Positions 41,787-47,129 of a stretch of DNA of 47,129 nucleotides are shown in pieces. Source of the stretch: Candidatus Kuenenia stuttgartensis (GTDB lineage Bacteria > Planctomycetota > Phycisphaerae > Sedimentisphaerales > CAMDDF01). The translations under genes were made by a program, and so were the position numbers. A model generated the notes under the pieces. That model ran no database searches. It was not told where the DNA came from and saw nothing but the letters and a program-made list of their open reading frames with translations. Positions within the stretch are counted from its first letter, which is position 1. The number at the start of each line of letters is the position of its first letter. The stretch lies in the NCBI GenBank assembly GCA_945890885.1, contig CAMDDF010000004.1:1-47129 (forward strand). The letters are read 5' to 3'.

Positions 41787-42881
41787 ATGAACATCGACCC
41801 AAAAAGAAGAATCCGAAATTTAAAATCGGAGCTTAAAAAGCTCAATATTGATGCGATGCTGGTTACAGGGTCGTCCAATGTCAGCTATCTCAGCGGCTTT
41901 ACCGGACATGACAGCTGGCTGATTGTTGGGCCTTCGCAAAATTATCTCATCACGGACTCCCGATATACCGAACAGGCCAGGAAACAGTGCCGCCACTGCA
42001 AAGTTATAGAACGCAAAAACTCCCTTTCCAGTGCGGCGGCGGAAGCACTCAACAAGATAGAGTCCATAAAGGTTGCTGGAATTGAGGATGATGTTCGGCT
42101 AGATATTTACAAGCTTGTCCGCAGAAAATTAAACTCGCGATTGATCGCGGTTAAACAAATCGTCGAAAAGCTGCGTCAGGTAAAAGACGACCAGGAAATC
42201 GCTTTCATCCGAAAAGCTGGTGATATCGCCATCAATGCGTTGAGGTTGACGCTTGAGCAAATCAAGTGTGGAATGAGCGAGTGCCACTTGGCGGCGATGC
42301 TGGATTATAATATCCAGAAACAGAGTTCCAAGCCAGGCTTTGATACGATTGTGGCGTTTGGCGAAAACGCATCCCAGCCGCATTATCAGCCAGGTGCGGT
42401 AAAGCTCAAGAAAAATGATACGATACTGATTGACTTCGGAGCCAGGTACAATGGCTACACGTGCGATATAACAAGGTGCTTTGCGTTTGGCAAGGCGAAT
42501 AAAAAATATATCACTGTCTATGAAGCGGTTCTGGAGGCCCAGCAGGCGGCGATAGCAAAAATCGCTGCGGGCGTATCCGTCGGCGAAGTGGAGCGGGCTG
42601 CTCGTGATGTCATTACCAAAGCAGGCTTGCCGCAGTACGGCCACGGCACAGGCCACGGGCTAGGGCTTGATGTGCATGAGATGCCGACAGTCTCCGAGAA
42701 AATCACTGTCGGAAAACTTATGGTCGGCCAAGTGATAACAATTGAGCCTGGAGTGTATATTCCGGGCAATCTGGGCATTCGCATCGAAGATGATGTAGTT
42801 GTTACAAAAAAAGGATGTAAACTGCTAACCCCCAGCGACTTTAAAGACCCCAAAGCAATCAATAATCTATCGCAGTTGTAG
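41787..42881 (+). CDS. M24 family aminopeptidase (Xaa-Pro type)
   Basis: The 364-aa protein has the creatinase-type N-terminal domain (about 1-130) and the pita-bread catalytic domain. The metal ligands are visible: Asp in LIDFGARYNGYTCDITR, His in GTGHGLGLDVHEMP, Glu in TIEPGVYIPG and Glu in IRIEDDVVV. The likely activity is removal of an N-terminal residue before proline. No SD is present before the ATG, consistent with the leaderless transcript predicted from the promoter position. The gene converges on the membrane phosphatase gene. Confidence 0.93.
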   Translation: MNIDPKRRIRNLKSELKKLNIDAMLVTGSSNVSYLSGFTGHDSWLIVGPSQNYLITDSRYTEQARKQCRHCKVIERKNSLSSAAAEALNKIESIKVAGIEDDVRLDIYKLVRRKLNSRLIAVKQIVEKLRQVKDDQEIAFIRKAGDIAINALRLTLEQIKCGMSECHLAAMLDYNIQKQSSKPGFDTIVAFGENASQPHYQPGAVKLKKNDTILIDFGARYNGYTCDITRCFAFGKANKKYITVYEAVLEAQQAAIAKIAAGVSVGEVERAARDVITKAGLPQYGHGTGHGLGLDVHEMPTVSEKITVGKLMVGQVITIEPGVYIPGNLGIRIEDDVVVTKKGCKLLTPSDFKDPKAINNLSQL

Positions 42882-42898
42882 CAAATGTCAAGCGACTT

Positions 42899-44332
42899 TC
42901 AGACCCGCCTGATAACCACCGCAGTCGTGTCGTCCAATTGCTGGGCACCTTCAGCAAAGGAACTAACAGCGGCATCAATGGTGTTTAGGATAGACTGGGC
43001 AGAATAGGCTGCGCAACCACTAAGGGTCTGACAAAGCCTGTCAGTGCCGAATTGCGCCCTGTCGCTTGTCCTTTGCCATTCGACAAAACCATCGGTTAAA
43101 AGCAGTAGAATGTCGCCAGACTCCATTTTCAGCTTGGTATGCGGGCCATACTGTTCAGCCGCATCAAGACCCAGCGGAATGCCATCACCGCCGAAGGTAC
43201 AGATATCTCCTGTCGATTTGCGATAGAACAGCGTTGGCCCATGGCCTGCGGATATAAGTTCGACCGTGCCATCAGGCGACAAGATAGCAATGACCATTGT
43301 GATAAATCGGCCGGTACCCTTGAGGTCATCGAAAATCAAACTATTGATTCCAGCCAGCAGCGCCTCTGGATCAGGGGTTGACGGAGCAGTTGCTCTCCCA
43401 TACGCCCGGCACACGGCCATCACCAGCGCCGGGCCAATGCCATGTCCGGTTACATCTGCCAGTGCCACAACCAGTCGACCGTCCGGCATCTGCTGCCAGT
43501 CGTAATAGTCGCCGCCAGCCTGCTGGGCAGGACGTGCCATGCCGGCAATATCGAAGTTTGGAATTGTCGGCGGAGTCGAGGGCATCAGCCCCATTTGGAT
43601 ATCCCGCGCAATCGAAAGATCATGTTCAATGTTAGCCAGTTCACGGCGGGCCTGTTCAGCGGCGATGGTTTCCGCGACGGCCTGCGTAACATACACACGG
43701 GCTTGCGCGGCGATAGCGGCCGCAGTAATACCAATCAGTACAAGCATAAATCCATAGCTGAACATCTGCGACCAAATATCTGAGTTGATTTTCGATGAAT
43801 GAATCACCCATATAGTCAAAACAGCATGAGCTGCCCCCGCAGTTACACCCGTCCATAAACAGACCATTGGCCGTAACCGCAGAATATAGAGCATCGTAAC
43901 TAGCGGCAGTACAAGAATGACCGGTGCAGAGAGACTGCCGTATCCGCTATGTGGGGAGAATTTCTGAAGAATCACCATTACGGTAATTGGCATCGCCAAA
44001 TCCACTATGACGCTGACAATCCCGCCAGTACGGTTTTTACGCCCTTTCGTAAGATCAGTCTTTAGCCGCCAGCAAGCATCAAGAAAAACTATAACTTCAA
44101 ACACTATTCCAAACAACAAAAGACAAATAGCCGAGAAAATAATAATTTTTGATGACGCAACGCCTCCTCCAATCCAGCCACGCAACAGTACCATAAACAG
44201 TAGCGACACCCAGACAAATGCGAGCAGGCTGGCACGCCATTGTTCGCTGCGAAGTAAACGGCTCTGAAACGCCGGGCTGGAGATGATAGCAAGTTGTGTG
44301 CTGTCCGTAATTGTTTTTCCATCTGTTTTCAT
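42899..44332 (-). CDS. Membrane-bound SpoIIE/RsbU-type PP2C phosphatase
   Basis: The 477-aa protein has an N-terminal membrane part with about six helices (about 33-235) and a C-terminal PPM phosphatase domain (about 250-475). The manganese-binding acids are in GGDYYDW, ALADVTGHGIGPAL, LLLTDGFVEW and QLDDTTAVV. Family members dephosphorylate STAS antagonists such as the one encoded at 45949-46308. The membrane part may sense an unknown signal. It is the last gene of the partner-switching cluster, 20 nt after the PAS phosphatase gene. Confidence 0.88.
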   Translation of the reverse strand: MKTDGKTITDSTQLAIISSPAFQSRLLRSEQWRASLLAFVWVSLLFMVLLRGWIGGGVASSKIIIFSAICLLLFGIVFEVIVFLDACWRLKTDLTKGRKNRTGGIVSVIVDLAMPITVMVILQKFSPHSGYGSLSAPVILVLPLVTMLYILRLRPMVCLWTGVTAGAAHAVLTIWVIHSSKINSDIWSQMFSYGFMLVLIGITAAAIAAQARVYVTQAVAETIAAEQARRELANIEHDLSIARDIQMGLMPSTPPTIPNFDIAGMARPAQQAGGDYYDWQQMPDGRLVVALADVTGHGIGPALVMAVCRAYGRATAPSTPDPEALLAGINSLIFDDLKGTGRFITMVIAILSPDGTVELISAGHGPTLFYRKSTGDICTFGGDGIPLGLDAAEQYGPHTKLKMESGDILLLLTDGFVEWQRTSDRAQFGTDRLCQTLSGCAAYSAQSILNTIDAAVSSFAEGAQQLDDTTAVVIRRV

Positions 44333-44352
44333 GGCTATTCACATCTTTCAAT

Positions 44353-45462
44353 TTAAAAACGTATCTCAATAATCGTAAGGTCATCATCCAGCCTGATAGA
44401 GTTGGAATATTTCAAAAGTTCCTCTTCCAAAGCTTCTTTCTGAAGAGGCTTCTGTGGATATCCCTGTTTTTTCAGAATACGAATCAGCCCTTCAGTGCCA
44501 AGCAGTATGCCCTCTGCATTTTTGACTTCAACAGCGCCATCGCTGAAAAGCAATAAGCAGTCCCCCTGATGAATTTCAGCGGATAATTCCTCATAGTCGG
44601 CATCTGCCATAAGGCCCAGTGGAAATCCTTCGCTCTTGAGGCATTCATAACTGCCGTCGGCATGCATCAGGACTACTTCCGGGCCGCCTGCACTGGCAAA
44701 CCTGAAAACATGTTTGTTCATATCAACTAATCCGCATAGTGCCGTAGCGAAAGACCCCTCCGCCTTCATCACCGCTGCAAGATCCTTGTTGACACGGCTG
44801 ACAAACTCTACTGGATTTTTTATCAGCATATGATATCGATTCCATAGTGAACTCAGGTGCATTGTATAGAGTGCCGCAGCGACACCATGCCCCGTTACAT
44901 CGGCAAGCACAAGGCCATACTGGCCATTGCCAATATCTTTGATCGAATAATAGTCCCCGCCTATGATGCCATGCGGGATGTAATGCGTTGTAAAAGTCAG
45001 CGAAATGCCTTTTGGAACATCTTCTTTCATCGCCATTTGCTGGATTTCCTTGGCACGTTCCATATCATGAACAGTGGCTGAGGCATCTCGGAATGTCTCT
45101 ACGCCGCCAATCACTTTCCCCGAATCATCTAAAATAGGGGCGACGACAACCTCCAAAGGTATCCTCTTGCCATTTGCGCCTTGCGCATATACAAGTTGGC
45201 CAACCTTGCTTAACATACCGGTAACCATCGCGCGATGAAGAGGGCAAAATTCACTTCCGCACAGCTTGTGACCATCCTTGTCAATATGGCAAAGAATATC
45301 GTCGAAACAATGTTTCCCGATAACGTCCTCCTCTCGCCAACCAGTGATACTAACCGCTCGCTTACTCCAATAGATAATCCGCCGTTCCGTATCACAAACA
45401 TAAATACCGTCGTAGAGAGAATCTATCAGAGCCTCAACGGTTATATTTTTCATAGATTCCAT
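44353..45462 (-). CDS. PAS domain PP2C phosphatase (RsbP/SpoIIE-like)
   Basis: The 369-aa protein has a PAS domain (about 8-125; VCDTERRIIYWSKRAVSITGW) and a SpoIIE phosphatase domain (about 140-369; GGDYYSIKDI, LADVTGHGVAAAL, LLFSDGAVEV, LDDDLTIIEI). The PAS domain holds Cys residues (CHIDKDGHKLCGSEFCPLH) that could bind a metal or a cofactor. It resembles the energy-stress phosphatase RsbP. GGAA precedes the ATG at 45462 by 6 nt. It lies between the RsbW-like gene and the membrane phosphatase gene. Confidence 0.9.
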   Translation of the reverse strand: MESMKNITVEALIDSLYDGIYVCDTERRIIYWSKRAVSITGWREEDVIGKHCFDDILCHIDKDGHKLCGSEFCPLHRAMVTGMLSKVGQLVYAQGANGKRIPLEVVVAPILDDSGKVIGGVETFRDASATVHDMERAKEIQQMAMKEDVPKGISLTFTTHYIPHGIIGGDYYSIKDIGNGQYGLVLADVTGHGVAAALYTMHLSSLWNRYHMLIKNPVEFVSRVNKDLAAVMKAEGSFATALCGLVDMNKHVFRFASAGGPEVVLMHADGSYECLKSEGFPLGLMADADYEELSAEIHQGDCLLLFSDGAVEVKNAEGILLGTEGLIRILKKQGYPQKPLQKEALEEELLKYSNSIRLDDDLTIIEIRF

Positions 45463-45508
45463 ATTGTTCCAACTTTCTTTAATATGTTTTTATATTTTAT
45501 GGCTGCAT

Positions 45509-45910
45509 TTACTTCCGCGAGAGCTTTACCATATATACGCTATTGCCTTTTTTATTGTATTCGACACTGTCCATGTATTCCCGCATCAGCACAATACCTC
45601 TTCCGGTAACGCTATTAATATTTTCATCCTGTCGAGGATCAGGCACAGTATTCGGCTTAAACCCACACCCTTCATCCGTGATTGATATCTCAAACTTATC
45701 CGGTGTGATTAAATACTCCACAATTATGCGTTTAAGCGGATCATACTGATTGCCATGTTCGACAGCATTGATCATTGCCTCCTCAATTGCCATGTGAATG
45801 CCAAAGATTTCATTCTTAGTGAAGTCATCAGGATTGATTTCTCCCACTATCTCTCTGCAAAGTTTACGCGCAATGTCGCTGGAACTTTGAATAACTATCG
45901 TTTTCTGCAT
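45509..45910 (-). CDS. RsbW-like serine kinase/anti-sigma regulatory protein
   Basis: The 133-aa protein has the HATPase_c fold of anti-sigma kinases: N box HMAIEEAMINAVEHGN (about 40-55), G1 ITDEGCGFKP and G2 GRGIVLMREYMD. It should phosphorylate the STAS protein encoded just upstream and hold a target sigma or other effector. I chose the ATG at 45910 with GGAAAG upstream; a GTG at 45949, which would just overlap the STAS stop, is less likely. Confidence 0.87.
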   Translation of the reverse strand: MQKTIVIQSSSDIARKLCREIVGEINPDDFTKNEIFGIHMAIEEAMINAVEHGNQYDPLKRIIVEYLITPDKFEISITDEGCGFKPNTVPDPRQDENINSVTGRGIVLMREYMDSVEYNKKGNSVYMVKLSRK

Positions 45911-45948
45911 AGGGCTTTCCGTCAAATCTTTGGTGCAGCTATGCCGCA

Positions 45949-46308
45949 CTACTGGAGGCTCTCCACGGCCGCGTCAACATCTTTACGAATATCAAACACC
46001 TTATTCAGCCGTGTGATCTTAAAAACCTCCAAGATTTCCGAGGCAATCTCGCACAGTCGAAGCTTCCCACGCTTTTCATTTATCGCCGAATTTACTTTTA
46101 TCAGCACGCGAAGTACGGCCGATGAAAGAAAAATCACATTTTCAAAATTAAGCACAAAATTCACTACATTTGCCTTTTTAATCATTTGGAGAAGTGATTG
46201 TTCCAGTGAAGCAATTTCGGTGTCTTCAATAAGCTGCGGTGTCAACAAAGTGATAACAATCACATTTTTTATATTCTTCGTGGCTATTTGAGGTTCTGTA
46301 GCTGCCAT
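45949..46308 (-). CDS. STAS-domain anti-sigma factor antagonist (RsbV-like)
   Basis: The 119-aa protein is a single STAS domain. VNFVLNFENVIFLSSAVLRVLIK carries the phosphorylatable serine (S62 or S63) in the usual position, though the normal DSSGLG has become LSSAVL. It should switch between the RsbW-like kinase and the two phosphatases encoded in the same cluster. AAGGAGAG lies 6 nt before the ATG. Confidence 0.87.
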   Translation of the reverse strand: MAATEPQIATKNIKNVIVITLLTPQLIEDTEIASLEQSLLQMIKKANVVNFVLNFENVIFLSSAVLRVLIKVNSAINEKRGKLRLCEIASEILEVFKITRLNKVFDIRKDVDAAVESLQ

Positions 46309-46367
46309 GCGATGCTCTCCTTAAAAAAATAGTTTATAAGTGTTTTTAAATACAAAATCACATCAAC

Positions 46368-47129
46368 TTACTGTACCTTTTTAATGATTTGGTCAAGCTT
46401 CTCGGCCATTGCAGCATCCACCTCCGCCAGCAGTTTCTGCTGCACACGGGCATCATCAACCTGGTCCATCAGAAGATAGGTCAATCCGAGTCCCACATAG
46501 GCTTCGGCGTAATCCGGCTTCATCGACTGTGATTGCGTGAATTGCATTAAGGCGGCCTGATAGGATCCCACACGAAGTGATTGAATGCCTAAAAACAGAT
46601 ATGCTTCCGGAAAAACAGGCTGATGAGTGACTGCCTTTTTGTATTCCGTCGCGGCTTCACTGTGCAGACCGGCTTTGTCCAATAAGATTCCTGCCAGGAA
46701 ATAAGCTTCGGCATATTGAGGATTCGTATCAATCGCTTTCCGAAGGGCCACCCTCGCCTGTAACCCCTGATCTGCCAGTTGATAAACGAGTCCAAGATGT
46801 AAATAAATTTCCGCCACATCCGGCTTCAGCTCAATCGCCTTTTGATAAGCCTCGATTGCTTTTGGATAATCTCCCTTAAGAGAATATATCCGCCCAATAA
46901 AATACAAAGGGCCTGGGGCCTGTGGATTATCCTGTGCCGCTTTTTGACAGATTTCCATCGCCTTTTCCTGTTCCCCTCGGCGGAAATATATCCACCCCTT
47001 TAAAACCTCCGCCCGTGTGAATTTAGGGTCAATCTTGAGGCATTTGTCACACGTTGATTCCGCGTCTAAATAGCGTTCCATGACAGTATAAGTCCAAGCC
47101 AAGGTGTACAAGTTTTCAATATCATATTG
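46368..47129 (-). CDS. TPR-repeat protein, 5' end outside the window
   Basis: The visible 253 residues are at least six TPR units (such as PGPLYFIGRIYSLKGDYPKAIEAY and EIYLHLGLVYQLADQGL). The frame is open to the window end (the in-frame TTG at 47111 is not a credible start), so the gene continues outside. TPR arrays mediate protein contacts. It lies 59 nt upstream of the STAS gene on the same strand and may belong to the signalling operon. Confidence 0.88.
   Translation of the reverse strand, partial: QYDIENLYTLAWTYTVMERYLDAESTCDKCLKIDPKFTRAEVLKGWIYFRRGEQEKAMEICQKAAQDNPQAPGPLYFIGRIYSLKGDYPKAIEAYQKAIELKPDVAEIYLHLGLVYQLADQGLQARVALRKAIDTNPQYAEAYFLAGILLDKAGLHSEAATEYKKAVTHQPVFPEAYLFLGIQSLRVGSYQAALMQFTQSQSMKPDYAEAYVGLGLTYLLMDQVDDARVQQKLLAEVDAAMAEKLDQIIKKVQ

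Noticed and set aside
45755-46291. 178-aa plus-strand ORF antisense to the STAS and RsbW genes
   Set aside because: Both sense genes have clear domains and a good SD for STAS; the antisense product has no family features.

Overview
The window looks like a chromosomal segment from a member of the phylum Planctomycetota, most likely class Phycisphaerae. This is inferred from gene content, not from a marker-gene phylogeny. The supporting features are: pseudopilins with planctomycete-style FTLVELLVVISI leaders; two ECF sigma factor genes each followed by a membrane protein with a LolA-like outer domain; a chlamydial Hc1-type histone-like protein (a PVC-superphylum trait); a eukaryotic-type kinase; an FHA-GAF protein; and TTG starts behind good ribosome binding sites. 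Most genes are core housekeeping. I see no prophage, CRISPR array or intact insertion sequence.

Layout. 1-4935: start of an unknown gene, a hairpin-rich repeat zone, a homocysteine methyltransferase domain protein, a TlpA-type thioredoxin, a coiled-coil lipoprotein and a CNNM/CorC-type membrane protein. 4936-5683: long gene-free spacer with repeats, a perfect 12-bp inverted repeat and a bidirectional terminator. 5684-7382: overlapping Ser/Thr kinase and metallophosphatase genes. 7623-9151: tRNA-Asn, rsgA and a decayed second copy of part of the tRNA, suggesting an old integration. 9185-14355: greA, a K+ channel-like protein, a truncated C-terminal piece of glycine dehydrogenase (gcvPB), galM, truD and dapF. 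14661-15807: SRP RNA, ferredoxin and proC. 16021-18089: FHA-GAF protein, pseudopilin and an Arg/Gly-rich membrane protein.

18471-26944 is a type IV pilus / type II secretion assembly operon: pilM, pilN, pilO, a PilP/GspC-like protein, pilB, pilT, pilC and two minor pseudopilins. No secretin or prepilin peptidase gene is present here. 27012-31176 (minus strand) holds tig, tRNA-Gly, der and a family 4 uracil-DNA glycosylase. 31288-35802 holds an ECF sigma/anti-sigma-like/pseudopilin group and a LysR/HAD/LolA-like group. 35911-38304 has a flavodoxin, the Hc1-like protein, a FabZ-like dehydratase and an orphan UvrC-like protein with a degenerate nuclease domain. 38336-41643 has a second ECF pair and a rhomboid protease with a C-terminal helical extension. 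41787-42881 is an M24 peptidase apparently made from a leaderless transcript.

42899-47129 (minus strand) is a complete partner-switching signalling set: TPR protein, STAS antagonist, RsbW-like kinase, PAS-PP2C phosphatase and membrane-PP2C phosphatase. The target sigma factor is not in the window.

Several spacers (near 240, 3600, 5100, 13300, 14400, 18200 and 40350) carry members of the same short dispersed repeat families, arranged modularly. The items most worth following up are the tRNA-Asn/rsgA integration scar, the gcvPB remnant, the orphan UvrC-like protein, the Hc1-like protein and the three proteins sharing a LolA-like LPV motif.
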